Below, piece after piece: positions 44,077 to 52,361 of a DNA stretch of 64,000 bases (position 1 is the stretch's first letter; each line of letters starts with the position of its first letter). The stretch comes from Chryseobacterium aquifrigidense (GTDB taxonomy: Bacteria; Bacteroidota; Bacteroidia; Flavobacteriales; Weeksellaceae). The notes beneath the pieces are model-generated. The model had not been told where the DNA came from. It searched no databases and saw only the letters and a list, made by a program, of their open reading frames with translations. The DNA lies in assembly GCF_006716485.1 (NCBI RefSeq), contig NZ_VFPD01000001.1, positions 1,301,096-1,365,095 on the forward strand. The letters run 5' to 3'. The position numbers were made by a program, and so were the translations under genes.

Positions 44077-44310
44077 ATGAAAAAGTCCATTTTTTATCAT
44101 GCATGATGTCCTGTATGTATGAGCGTAGAACACGATATCGTAAACCTTATAGGATTGGAAAATGTTGAGATTATCCATTTGGGTAATGACAGAGCCAAAA
44201 TTGAAAATGCTGAAAAGGCCGGTGTGAAATCTGTGCCTGCCTTAGTGACACCAAACGGAAATGTTCTACATATTAATTTTGGAGCATCTATGGAAGATGT
44301 GAAAAATTAG
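44077..44310 (+). pseudogene. Thioredoxin-like gene interrupted by an in-frame TGA
   Basis: From ATG at 44077 the frame reads MKKSIFYHA, TGA (44104-44106), CPVCMSVEHDIVNLIGL and on to IHLGNDR...VPALVTPNGNVLH before TAG at 44308. A Gly (GGA) at the TGA position gives the typical FYHAGCPVC active site of a small thioredoxin-fold family, so one G-to-T change explains the stop. Translation from the ATG at 44119 would give a 63 aa product without the CPVC pair. It may be a recent nonsense mutation, a sequencing error or, much less likely, recoding. Confidence 0.7.
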
Positions 44311-44330
44311 CAACAGTAATCTTATAATAA

Positions 44331-44358
44331 AAACGGCTCAAGAAATTGAGCCATTTTT
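44331..44358 (+). terminator. Terminator after the thioredoxin-like gene
   Basis: Stem GGCTCAA/TTGAGCC with GAAA loop (44335-44341 and 44346-44352) followed by TTTTTG. Confidence 0.75.
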
Positions 44359-44366
44359 GTTTTCCC

Positions 44367-44388
44367 ACTGTAAAATCTGTGGGAGATT
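44367..44388. repeat. AATCTGTGGGAGA-type repeat unit
   Basis: Shares AAATCTGTGGGAGA with the unit at 40899-40918, in another intergenic gap. Confidence 0.4.
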
Positions 44389-44408
44389 TATTGCTTATTC
44401 AGAACTTT

Positions 44409-44915
44409 CTAAATCGTTGCATTTCCTTCTACACCGTCAGAATTATCGGTTTTATTTCCTGTGATTGCAGCCGCTACAAAACTAAACAGGCTTACCAGTT
44501 TTCCCGCTTTGGTATCCCAGTAATAAGTTTCTTTAGGCTCTACACGGATAATTGTAACGTTGGGATCATCTTTACCATCAAACCACGCATTAGCCATTGG
44601 TGACCATTTATCTTCTATGGTTGCTTTGTCCTTATAAACAGAAGCTTCTCCGTATACTGAAAGATATTGGGAATCGCTGTTATTCATAAAAAACAGCTGA
44701 ACTCTCCGGTCTTCTTTGATTTCAAAATTCTTATTGCTGGTTCCACTGCTGATAAACCAAAGATTTCCGCTGTCATCCGTTTCCTGTAAGCTCATTGGTC
44801 TTGAATTGACAGGAACGGTTTCAAGTTCTGTACAAAACATGCATATTCTTGCTTTTTCTGAAAGTTCTTTAATTTTTTTAATCGCTTCGAGATGGGTAAG
44901 ATTTTCTGTTGACAT
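44409..44915 (-). CDS. Pyridoxamine 5'-phosphate oxidase-family (general stress protein 26-like) protein
   Basis: 168 aa split-barrel FMN-binding fold. Signatures are the N-terminal helix KIKELSEKARICMFCTELE, then LWFISSGTSNKNFEI, VQLFFMNNSDSQYLSVYGEASV and VEPKETYYWDTKAGK. Family members include general stress protein 26 homologues, whose role is loosely tied to oxidative stress. Monocistronic. The exact function is unknown. Confidence 0.87.
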   Translation of the reverse strand: MSTENLTHLEAIKKIKELSEKARICMFCTELETVPVNSRPMSLQETDDSGNLWFISSGTSNKNFEIKEDRRVQLFFMNNSDSQYLSVYGEASVYKDKATIEDKWSPMANAWFDGKDDPNVTIIRVEPKETYYWDTKAGKLVSLFSFVAAAITGNKTDNSDGVEGNATI

Positions 44916-45077
44916 GATATAATATTTTAGTTATTGGTATTCATTAAAATATTCAAATACCTGACCAAAAGGGAATAAAGTGTGGTACCTTACATAGATT
45001 TCTTATAGTTTTTTGGAAATCATGAAGAAACAGAATAATTCTTAATACATAAGGTGCAAAAATTTTATCAATTTTTA

Positions 45078-45149
45078 TCTCTCGCAGATCACACAGATTT
45101 CGCAGTTGATTGTATATATATCTGCGTAATTGGCAAAATCTGCGAGAGA
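45078..45149. repeat. CTGCGAGAGA inverted repeat
   Basis: Perfect 12 bp arms spaced 48 nt, with internal CTGCG units. It resembles dispersed palindromic elements of flavobacteria. Confidence 0.5.
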
Positions 45150-45214
45150 ATTAAATATTTGATTTTGCGTGTCTTAAATTTAGATATTGTATTTTCCTGT
45201 CAATATGTTTTACG

Positions 45215-45222
45215 TAAATTTG
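45215..45222 (+). promoter_or_regulatory. -7 element of the AraC regulator (45227)
   Basis: TAAATTTG ends 4 nt before the ATG, predicting a leaderless transcript. Confidence 0.5.
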
Positions 45223-45226
45223 ACGA

Positions 45227-46024
45227 ATGCAGATTTCGCCTCCCAAACACTTAGCATCTTATATCAGGCATTATATCTTTCTGGAAAATTCCAAAGAAGA
45301 TATAAAAAGTTTAAGGCTCTTTACTGATGGGAGCTCCGGGCTTATCTTATCCGGTGATATGAATCTCTATTCCGGTATTTCAAAAGAACGGATGCCACTT
45401 TCCTTTTTCTACGGATCATTACGCAGTTACAAAGATTTTTCTTCAAAAGGAAAATTTTCCCTGGTTGCAGTTGTATTTCAACCTTATTTTCTGAATATTC
45501 TTTTAAAAACTTCCGCCAAAGAAACCTGTAATCAGATTATTTCCGTGGAAGATGCTCTAAAAAGTAAACTGGAAGTATTTCAGGAAAAACTTTTTAATAA
45601 ATCAAATCCGTTAGCCATTATTAATGATCTGAATATCTTTTTTACCCATTTTTTATACGAAAGAATAAATACAGATCATCAATTAATAACAGCTGCACAA
45701 CGATATCTTCTTCAAAGTAAAGGTTCAGTATCCTCCCAAGAATTGCAGCATTTCACAGGTTATTCGGAACGCCATCTGGAAAGAAAATTTGAACACTATA
45801 TCGGAATGTCGCCCAAAAAATACGGAAATATCATCCGTCTCCATTACTTTCTAAGTATCCTGAATAATGGAACAGATGAAAAAAATATGACAATGCTTTC
45901 ATATGAAGCAGGATATGCTGATCAGTCACATCTTATCAGAGCATTTAAGAATAATATTGGGCTTACTCCTAAACAGTATTTGAAGACAGAAAATAAAATG
46001 GCGGTTAATTTTATTGAGCTGTAA
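45227..46024 (+). CDS. AraC-family regulator upstream of nitrilase
   Basis: 265 aa with an N-terminal domain like those of the DUF6597/DUF4469-type AraC sensors (HYIFLENSKEDIKSLRLF...) and C-terminal HTHs (about 170-265, LERKFEHYIGMSPKKYGN and MLSYEAGYADQSHLIRAF). It lies 65 nt upstream of a nitrilase-family gene in the same direction, so it may regulate it. The ligand is unknown. Confidence 0.85.
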   Translation: MQISPPKHLASYIRHYIFLENSKEDIKSLRLFTDGSSGLILSGDMNLYSGISKERMPLSFFYGSLRSYKDFSSKGKFSLVAVVFQPYFLNILLKTSAKETCNQIISVEDALKSKLEVFQEKLFNKSNPLAIINDLNIFFTHFLYERINTDHQLITAAQRYLLQSKGSVSSQELQHFTGYSERHLERKFEHYIGMSPKKYGNIIRLHYFLSILNNGTDEKNMTMLSYEAGYADQSHLIRAFKNNIGLTPKQYLKTENKMAVNFIEL

Positions 46025-46089
46025 CCTGCTATGGCGGTTTTATACAATTTTTACCAAGCAACACTACCTAGTTTTGCTAAAAAAAATCA

Positions 46090-47043
46090 ATGAATATTAA
46101 AATTTCAACGGCACAATTTGAAAATAAGAGTGGTGATAAAGCTTATAATCTATCCGTTATAGAAAAACTGGCTGGTGAGGCTGCAGCCAAAGGATCTCAT
46201 GTGATTGCTTTCCATGAATGCTCCATTACAGGCTATACCTTTGCCAGAAAGCTTTCCAGAGAACAGCTTCTTGATATTGCTGAACTTGTACCGGAAGGAA
46301 GAAGTATTAAAAAGTTGCAGGAGATTGCTGCTAAGCATGAGATCACCATCCTGGCTGGACTTTTTGAAAAAGATGCCCACGATAATCTTTTCAAAGCGTA
46401 CGTTTGTGTTGATAAAACAGGGCTGAAGGCAAAATACAGAAAACTTCATCCTTTTATCAATCCGAATCTTACACCCGGAAATGAGTATTGTGTGTTTGAT
46501 ATTATGGGCTGGAAGTGTGGAATTTTAATCTGCTATTATAACAACGTTATTGAAAATGTAAGAGCAACAAGGCTTCTTGGTGCAGAGATTATTTTTATGC
46601 CACATGTTACCATGTGTACCCCTTCTACAAGGCCTGGAGCAGGATTTGTGAATCCTGAGCTTTGGGAAAACAGGGTAGCGGATCCCACATCTTTACGTCT
46701 GGAATTTAATGGAATGAAGGGCAGAGACTGGCTGATGAAGTGGCTTCCTTCCAGAGCTTATGATAACGGAGCTTATATTGTTTTTTCAAATCCAATTGGG
46801 ATGGATGATGATCAGCTTAAAAACGGATGTTCCATGATTATTGATCCTTTCGGTGATGTGATTGCAGAATGCCGTTCCTGGGAAGACAGTTTTGAATCGG
46901 CTGTCATGATTCCAGAGAAGCTTACTCAGGCAGGAGGATATCGGTATATAAACGCCCGTAGACCTGATTTATACAGAGATATAATAGGGCAGGAGCATTC
47001 GTCTGAACAGAACGTTGTATGGCTGGATGATAAAACTGTTTAA
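46090..47043 (+). CDS. Nitrilase-superfamily carbon-nitrogen hydrolase
   Basis: 317 aa. The catalytic triad is visible: E43 (FHECSITGY), K118 (KYRKLHPF) and C148 (GILICYYNN). It is an amidase or N-carbamoyl hydrolase type; substrate unknown. Cytoplasmic. Preceded by an AraC gene and followed by a strong terminator. Confidence 0.9.
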   Translation: MNIKISTAQFENKSGDKAYNLSVIEKLAGEAAAKGSHVIAFHECSITGYTFARKLSREQLLDIAELVPEGRSIKKLQEIAAKHEITILAGLFEKDAHDNLFKAYVCVDKTGLKAKYRKLHPFINPNLTPGNEYCVFDIMGWKCGILICYYNNVIENVRATRLLGAEIIFMPHVTMCTPSTRPGAGFVNPELWENRVADPTSLRLEFNGMKGRDWLMKWLPSRAYDNGAYIVFSNPIGMDDDQLKNGCSMIIDPFGDVIAECRSWEDSFESAVMIPEKLTQAGGYRYINARRPDLYRDIIGQEHSSEQNVVWLDDKTV

Positions 47044-47046
47044 GAG

Positions 47047-47088
47047 TACAATTCCTCCATGATCATTCTGGAGGAATTGTATTTTTTT
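47047..47088. terminator. Bidirectional terminator after the nitrilase gene
   Basis: Perfect 13 bp stem (47047-47059 and 47069-47081) followed by T7. It is also close to the 3' end of the minus-strand rhodanese operon. Confidence 0.9.
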
Positions 47089-47443
47089 ATTGACTGAGCG
47101 TTTTCTGCAGATCTGTCCACGCTCCTCCGTTGTAGACCTGTTGAAAGCCTTTTTCTTTCAGAATATTTTCAACTTTTACACTTCGAAGCCCGTGCGAACA
47201 TACGGTGATATAAGTCTTTTTGGGGTCCAATTCCATGTAACGCTCTCTGATTGTTCCTAATGAAATATTGACAGAGCCTTCTATATGACCTGTTGCATAT
47301 TCTTTTTCCGTTCTTACATCAAGAATAACAGCTCCTTTTCTGACCAGTTCAGGTAATCCGTTATCTAAAGTCTGAAATCGGTATACCTTATAAATAACAT
47401 ATACCATAAAGGCTGTTCCGCAAAGTATAAGAAGACTTTTCAT
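47087..47443 (-). CDS. Membrane-anchored rhodanese-like protein
   Basis: 118 aa. An N-terminal hydrophobic anchor (about 1-20) is followed by a single rhodanese domain with active-site loop C82-S-H-G-L-R (ITVCSHGLRS), consistent with sulphur or phosphate-transfer chemistry. It is predicted to face the periplasm or cytoplasm. Its start overlaps the DUF3817 stop by 4 nt. It is third in the TetR-linked operon. Confidence 0.88.
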   Translation of the reverse strand: MKSLLILCGTAFMVYVIYKVYRFQTLDNGLPELVRKGAVILDVRTEKEYATGHIEGSVNISLGTIRERYMELDPKKTYITVCSHGLRSVKVENILKEKGFQQVYNGGAWTDLQKTLSQ

Positions 47444-47742
47444 AGTTTGCTAAGGATTTTTTTGTCAATATAAAATGTCCCGAATGGAATAAAGCAGGCA
47501 AGAATTACTTTCCATGTTATTTCTTTAAATTTCCAGTTCTGTTCCACGCCAACGCTCAATGTATTGAAGAGGAAAAGCAGGAATAATGTTCCGTGGACAG
47601 GTCCGATAAGTCTTACAAACAAAGGATTTCCCATCCAATATTTCATCGGCACAGCAATAAATACCAGCGTCAATAATGAAATTCCTTCCAGAATCGCCAG
47701 AATTCTCAGTCTGCCGATTTTTGTTTTAAATAAATTGATCAT
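47440..47742 (-). CDS. DUF3817 membrane protein
   Basis: 100 aa integral membrane protein with about three helices and the DUF3817 signature LIGPVHGTLFLLFLF. It overlaps the rhodanese gene and begins 3 nt after the upstream membrane protein. The function is unknown. It is often found next to small transporters and rhodanese genes. Confidence 0.82.
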   Translation of the reverse strand: MINLFKTKIGRLRILAILEGISLLTLVFIAVPMKYWMGNPLFVRLIGPVHGTLFLLFLFNTLSVGVEQNWKFKEITWKVILACFIPFGTFYIDKKILSKL

Positions 47743-47744
47743 AA

Positions 47745-48203
47745 TTATCTGAAATAAGGTCTGTTTGCAAAAGGAGAAAATGGCCAGGGAATGGCAATGA
47801 AAATAATGATCAGCGCACAGGAAAACCAGATGCCCATCGTTTTGAATTTTTCTTTATCTGAAAGCTTTCTTTTAGCCAGTGCAGAACCAATTGTAATGAT
47901 GATAATCGCTGTGATCATTAAAACCATATGAATCAATCCGAAAAACAGATGTTCAAAAGAATCTTTTGCTTCATGAAAATTTTTCCAGAAATATTGTATC
48001 ACCGGACTTTTAAGATAGAAAATCATTCCTAAGATTAACTGAATATGAGCAATTGTGGCTGTCCAGTGTCTTACAGAATCATCAGTTGCTGTAAATTTCC
48101 GATCTGAAAAATATCCTTTGAAAGCACGGAAAATTGCGTAGAGTAAGCTTAGTAAAACCAGCCATCGGGTTTGGGAATGTAAAAAAGTAAGAGTTTGATA
48201 CAT
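47745..48203 (-). CDS. Cytochrome-b-like small membrane protein
   Basis: 152 aa four-helix membrane protein. FLHSQTRWLVLLSLLYAIFRAF, HWTATIAHIQLILGMIFYL and GLIHMVLMITAIIIITIGSALAKR have conserved His in helices as in small cytochrome-b-like families. No function is certain. ATG at 48203 is chosen because the promoter/operator lies immediately upstream; an upstream ATG (48227) falls inside the control region. Confidence 0.75.
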   Translation of the reverse strand: MYQTLTFLHSQTRWLVLLSLLYAIFRAFKGYFSDRKFTATDDSVRHWTATIAHIQLILGMIFYLKSPVIQYFWKNFHEAKDSFEHLFFGLIHMVLMITAIIIITIGSALAKRKLSDKEKFKTMGIWFSCALIIIFIAIPWPFSPFANRPYFR

Positions 48204-48224
48204 TGTATATTTTTTTGAACACAG

Positions 48225-48232
48225 CAAAGGTA
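48225..48232 (-). promoter_or_regulatory. -7 element of the small membrane/rhodanese operon
   Basis: Minus-strand TACCTTTG, 22 nt before the ATG at 48203 and 5 nt downstream of the TetR-type palindrome. Confidence 0.6.
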
Positions 48233-48236
48233 TAAT

Positions 48237-48262
48237 AAAAACATACTAATTAGTATGTTTTT
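48237..48262. promoter_or_regulatory. TetR-type palindromic operator
   Basis: Perfect 26 bp palindrome with core ACATACTAATTAGTATGT, between the TetR stop and the operon promoter. It covers the expected -33 region, as expected for a TetR repressor site. Confidence 0.75.
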
Positions 48263-48273
48263 TGATAAAAAAA

Positions 48274-48864
48274 TTATTGCAGGCTTTGAAAATAAGACTT
48301 AAGCCCTTTTAAATAAACAAGATATACTTCTTTTGAATTCTCAACTTTTCCCAGGTTTCTGACTCCCCAGTACCCGGAAATAACGAAAACACTCACTTCT
48401 CTGGAATTGACGTTTTTCTTAATAATTCCGGCTTCTTTTCCTTTTTCAATATTGTTGGTGAAAGCTTCTTCCCATTCTTTTGACAGTTCATGCAAAGCCT
48501 GGGTAAAGGCGGTATGCCATGGCGCCATTTGCTGCACAAAATTAGAAGTAGGGCAGCCGTATTCCACTTTCAGAAAATCAGTTTCCATCAGGAGATTGTA
48601 GATGATCTCATAAATATTATCCAGTGGATTGCTGTTGTTTTGAAGAGATTCAATAAAGTTACGTCTGAAATTAGGTTTCATCAGCTCGTTAATAATAGCC
48701 AGACCCATTTCATCCTTGGTTTTAAAATGATAATAGAAAGCGCCTTTCGTCACCTGAGTCGTTGCAATAATTTCATCAATGCTTGTAGTCTGAAAACCTT
48801 TTACATAGATCAATTCGAACGCTTTCTGGAGAATAGTAAGACGGGTTGCTTCTGATTTCTTCAT
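48274..48864 (-). CDS. TetR/AcrR family regulator
   Basis: 196 aa. N-terminal HTH (QTTSIDEIIATTQVTKGAFYYHFKTKDEM) and an alpha-helical ligand domain. The perfect palindrome just downstream lies in front of the membrane/rhodanese operon, which is the likely target. The MFS gene on the opposite side (49014) could also be controlled, though no second copy of the palindrome is seen there. Confidence 0.92.
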   Translation of the reverse strand: MKKSEATRLTILQKAFELIYVKGFQTTSIDEIIATTQVTKGAFYYHFKTKDEMGLAIINELMKPNFRRNFIESLQNNSNPLDNIYEIIYNLLMETDFLKVEYGCPTSNFVQQMAPWHTAFTQALHELSKEWEEAFTNNIEKGKEAGIIKKNVNSREVSVFVISGYWGVRNLGKVENSKEVYLVYLKGLKSYFQSLQ

Positions 48865-49013
48865 TAAAACTGCTGATTATTATACAAAGGAACAAATTTT
48901 AAACTAAAAATAAAACTATCATTATTCTGATACTTTGATACAATTTAAATAATTTTTATAATACAAATATTCGCCGGAAATTTGCCTTGTCAATATCAAC
49001 AAAATACAAGACA

Positions 49014-50234
49014 ATGAACTTTCAAAAAGAAATACAGATCAATACTGCAGCACAGACAGCCAAAAGAGGTCTTCCTGCAGCTTTATGGGCATTAACGATA
49101 AGTGCCTTCGGAATAGGAACTACAGAATTTGTCATTGTAGGACTTCTTCCCACAGTAGCTTCAGATCTTCAAATTACTATTCCTTCAGCAGGACTTCTGG
49201 TAAGTCTTTATGCGATAGGAGTGGCTATCGGAGCACCCATCTTAACGGCACTCACAGGGAAAATCCCTCGCAAGATGCTGTTGGTATCCATCATGTTGTT
49301 ATTTGTTATCGGAAATGGGCTGGCATCTATAGCTCCCGGATTTATCACGTTAGTTCTTGCCAGAATACTTACAGGGTTTGCCCATGGGGTATATTTTTCC
49401 ATTGGTTCTACTATTGCAGCTTCGCTGGTTCCTGAAGAGAAGAGAGCGACTGCAATTTCCATTATGTTTGCTGGACTTACACTTGCTATTGTAACGGGAG
49501 TTCCGCTGGGGACATTTATAGGACAGCATTTCGGCTGGAGAGCAACTTTCATCGGTGTTTCAATCCTTGGGATCATCGGATTGACTGCCAGCTTGTTACT
49601 GGTGCCTAAAAATCTTAAAAATGGAAAAACAGCCTCTTTAAAAAGCCAGTTTAAAGTACTGGGCAACAGACGATTGATTTTCGCCTTTTTAATGACCGCG
49701 ATGGGATATGGAGGTACATTTGTGGTATTCACGTATCTGTCGCCTATTTTACAGAAAATTACAGGATTTCAGGAATCTACAGTTACTTTTATTCTTTTGA
49801 TTTATGGAATTGCCATTGCCCTGGGAAACCTGATTGGAGGAAAAGTAGCCAATAAAAATCCTCTGAATGCTCTTTTATGGATGTTTGCGGCACAGGGATT
49901 GGTATTGCTTGCGTTTTATTTTACAGTAAGCAGTCCGGTTTTAAGTATTATTACACTTTTCCTCTTAGGAGCTTTATCATTTGCTTCTGTTCCCGGACTT
50001 CAGCTATTGGTGGTACAGATTGCAGAAAAAGAACTCCCCGGAACTGAAGATGTTGCTTCAGGGATCAATATTGCGGCTTTTAATATCGGTATCGCCATTG
50101 GGTCTTATGCAGGAGGAATGATTGTGACATCTTCCTTAGGCCTGGGAAGCACACCGTGGATAGGAGCTTTATTCCTGTTGGTTACCGTATTGATAACGAT
50201 CTACAGTATCCGTTTAAGTAAGAAGAATATATAG
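49014..50234 (+). CDS. MFS transporter (DHA1-like)
   Basis: 406 aa with twelve predicted helices. Characteristic loop motifs are GAPILTALTGKIPRK after helix 2 and RILTGFAHGVYFSIG (a motif like that of the AraJ/YdhP group). It probably exports sugars or drugs. ATG at 49014 is chosen over an in-frame TTG at 48987. It is divergent from TetR. Confidence 0.9.
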   Translation: MNFQKEIQINTAAQTAKRGLPAALWALTISAFGIGTTEFVIVGLLPTVASDLQITIPSAGLLVSLYAIGVAIGAPILTALTGKIPRKMLLVSIMLLFVIGNGLASIAPGFITLVLARILTGFAHGVYFSIGSTIAASLVPEEKRATAISIMFAGLTLAIVTGVPLGTFIGQHFGWRATFIGVSILGIIGLTASLLLVPKNLKNGKTASLKSQFKVLGNRRLIFAFLMTAMGYGGTFVVFTYLSPILQKITGFQESTVTFILLIYGIAIALGNLIGGKVANKNPLNALLWMFAAQGLVLLAFYFTVSSPVLSIITLFLLGALSFASVPGLQLLVVQIAEKELPGTEDVASGINIAAFNIGIAIGSYAGGMIVTSSLGLGSTPWIGALFLLVTVLITIYSIRLSKKNI

Positions 50235-50559
50235 TTTTTATTACCCGTGTCAAGGTTTAAAACCTTGATATGGGTTGGTGAAAGGATCTTTCATCAAATA
50301 AAGTATAAATCAGAATGGCAGAGATATATTTATCTGCTTGTATGTTGCTTTTAAAATATTTCAGTTTAAAGAAATTTGTTTAATTCCAATTATTTAGCAT
50401 GCATGAAATTATAACTATTTGATGATAGAATATCTTTCATTAATTAAATGGTTTTGGTTAAAATCCTATGATATTCAATGATTTAACATAAAACAATAAT
50501 TTAATTATTGAGTGAATTATTATATATATTTATACTTTAATTGTAAAAAACACAAAATA
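50235..50559. other. AT-rich intergenic region before the 61-residue gene
   Basis: 325 bp. After the hairpin at 50244 it is very AT-rich with runs such as TATATATATTTAT near 50520. I see no gene or clear promoter apart from AT-rich stretches. Confidence 0.5.
50244..50274. repeat. CAAGGTTT hairpin after the MFS gene
   Basis: 15 bp stem with two G-U pairs (50244-50258 and 50260-50274) and no T run, so it is probably a dispersed palindrome rather than a strong terminator. Confidence 0.5.
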
Positions 50560-50745
50560 ATGAAAAATGTAAAAGCAGGTCAAATTTGGATTGCAGAAAC
50601 TTCCTGTGGGATTACAGCTACAACAACTCAGGATTGGACAGCACAACAAGCAACCGAATGGCGTGAAAGGGTTGAAGCAATTAATTGTAAAACACCTGTT
50701 TATTCTGGCTCTGATCCTAAACATCTTGCAAATAATCTCAATTAA
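50560..50745 (+). CDS. Unknown 61-residue protein upstream of GLPGLI
   Basis: No family recognised. A mixed N-terminus (MKNVKAGQIWIAETSCG) with Cys16 is followed by a Thr-rich stretch (ITATTTQDW), an amphipathic helix (AQQATEWRERVEAIN) and a second Cys. It has no clear signal peptide. It is too short to infer a fold. It precedes a GLPGLI-family gene by 67 nt in the same direction; a peptide partner is possible but unproven. Confidence 0.5.
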   Translation: MKNVKAGQIWIAETSCGITATTTQDWTAQQATEWRERVEAINCKTPVYSGSDPKHLANNLN

Positions 50746-50812
50746 TGTAAATTTAAGCACTTCTAGTGAAGATATTGGATTATAAGTGCTATTAAAAATT
50801 AAAATATCTCCG

Positions 50813-51664
50813 ATGGACTACCATAAAAAGTTACTTCAACTATTCGTTCTGTTGTGTAGTATTTTATCCTATGCTAAATCATACAAACAGGATACTTTGC
50901 GTGGTGAGTTTACCTATATGTTAAAAGCTAAATTTGATACTCGAACAGATAGCAAATATGAAGACCAATTCTTATTACAAATAGGTGATAAGCGTGCATT
51001 TTTTGCAAATACGGTATCACTAAAGGGAGATTCAGTAATGGCAAACGCAGGAACAACAACAAATAATCCAGATGGAAGTATAACGCTGGGATGGAAAAAG
51101 GGAACATTAATTCCAAAAACAGATTTTAACTTTACCATTATACAATCTAATGAAAACATACAGTATTTTGACTCAGCTTTCATGTCATTACTCACCTATA
51201 AAGAACCAGTGATAAAAAACTGGAATCTAGTGAATGAAACCAAAGTAATCAATACCATTCATTGCAAAAAAGCAGAAGTTTACTTCAAAGGCAGAAGATG
51301 GATTGCATGGTATTCAACAGATATACCTTTTCCGTATGGTCCCATGAAGTTCAGTGGATTGCCTGGCTTGATCATAAAAATCACAGATGAAAAAGGAGAT
51401 TATGATTTTGAATTGGTAAAATCTACGTCTAATTCCCAATTAAAAAACAGACAAGTCAATATTAAGAAAAGCAGATACACCGGAGCTGTAGAAACCACAC
51501 AGGCAAAATTAAAACAAGCACAGAGGAATGCAGAAACCAATGCAGCCGGCGTACTCGCAAGCTATGGAACTACCATTATAAAAGGACAGGAAATACTGAA
51601 GAAAAGAGAAAAAGAAAGAGAAGAAAATAAAAAATATCAAAATCCGCTGGAGTTGACACCTTAA
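50813..51664 (+). CDS. GLPGLI family protein
   Basis: 283 aa secreted/periplasmic protein. A signal peptide (about 24 residues, ending LSYAKS) precedes a beta-rich domain with the diagnostic SGLPGLIIKITDEKGDYDFEL. A C-terminal basic, helical tail follows (KKREKEREENKK). ATG at 50813 fits the signal peptide; a GTG at 50786 would add an odd N-terminus. The family is abundant in Bacteroidota and has no proven function. It ends 4 nt from the convergent PdeM gene. Confidence 0.85.
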   Translation: MDYHKKLLQLFVLLCSILSYAKSYKQDTLRGEFTYMLKAKFDTRTDSKYEDQFLLQIGDKRAFFANTVSLKGDSVMANAGTTTNNPDGSITLGWKKGTLIPKTDFNFTIIQSNENIQYFDSAFMSLLTYKEPVIKNWNLVNETKVINTIHCKKAEVYFKGRRWIAWYSTDIPFPYGPMKFSGLPGLIIKITDEKGDYDFELVKSTSNSQLKNRQVNIKKSRYTGAVETTQAKLKQAQRNAETNAAGVLASYGTTIIKGQEILKKREKEREENKKYQNPLELTP

Positions 51665-51668
51665 ATTA

Positions 51669-52313
51669 TCAAATTTCATAAATATCCGCATCCGTAAATA
51701 CAAAAAATGTACTTTTCTTAGGCAGATTTTTTGTATCCAGTCCTGTGAATTCGCTGAAAGCAGGTAATAATAATTGATTACTGCTAAGAGCAAAGCATGG
51801 AAGTCTGATATTTTTAATGGCAGAATTCAGGACAATTCCCGGGTGGATATGACCGGTAATCTGAAATCCGGATCTGGATGCATCAAAATCATGAATGAAA
51901 GTAATATCATCTATTTCCAGCCATTCAGCTTTGTGATTAAAGCATAATTTCTTTTCCAGCGCTTTTGAAATCCGGTCATGGTTTCCTTCAATAAGATAAA
52001 ACTGAATATCAGGATATTGGCTTTTCCATATACAGAATTCATCCACATCAGAATTGTCTCCGGCATGGAGCAAATCTCCAACCACTACAAACTTTTCGGG
52101 CTGAAAATATTCAATCAGAGCGGATAATCTTTCCAGATCACTTTTCATAATATGATTGGCCAGTGCAATGCCGTTTTTTCGGAAATGAGCGGTTTTCCCG
52201 ATATGAAGATCAGAAAGAACCAACGCTTTTTCTTTTTGCCAGAATACTGCCCGCTGATTGGTCAAAATGAAAGTTTCGTTTTGGATGGAAATATTTTTAG
52301 TTGCTATAAACAC
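51669..52313 (-). CDS. pdeM: Ligase-associated DNA damage response endonuclease PdeM
   Basis: 214 aa calcineurin-like metallophosphoesterase. Metal motifs are SDLHIGKTAHF, VVGDLLHAGD, IEGNHDR and TGHIHPGI. PdeM-type enzymes are found with the Lhr-like helicase, ATP-dependent ligase and MBL exonuclease in the ligase-associated damage response set. It is the last of that set in this orientation. It follows gpmA by 48 nt. Confidence 0.88.
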   Translation of the reverse strand: MFIATKNISIQNETFILTNQRAVFWQKEKALVLSDLHIGKTAHFRKNGIALANHIMKSDLERLSALIEYFQPEKFVVVGDLLHAGDNSDVDEFCIWKSQYPDIQFYLIEGNHDRISKALEKKLCFNHKAEWLEIDDITFIHDFDASRSGFQITGHIHPGIVLNSAIKNIRLPCFALSSNQLLLPAFSEFTGLDTKNLPKKSTFFVFTDADIYEI

Positions 52314-52361
52314 TTGATGAATTGAAAATTGAATGCTTAAAGTTAAACTATTTAAATGGGA

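Larger units (their letters stand above)
44916..45226. other. Intergenic region with repeat arms
   Basis: 311 bp between divergent genes. It contains a perfect 12 bp inverted repeat (TCTCTCGCAGAT at 45078-45089 and ATCTGCGAGAGA at 45138-45149) of the dispersed CTGCGAGA type, and the AraC promoter at 45215. Confidence 0.55.

Noticed and set aside
44104-44106. Selenocysteine at the in-frame TGA
   Set aside because: The position is normally Gly, not Cys, in this motif as I know it. No hairpin of the SECIS kind is evident just downstream, and no selenoprotein genes are in view.
50560-50745. RiPP precursor for the 61-residue protein
   Set aside because: No GG-type leader, no core Cys/Ser array and no modification or export genes nearby.
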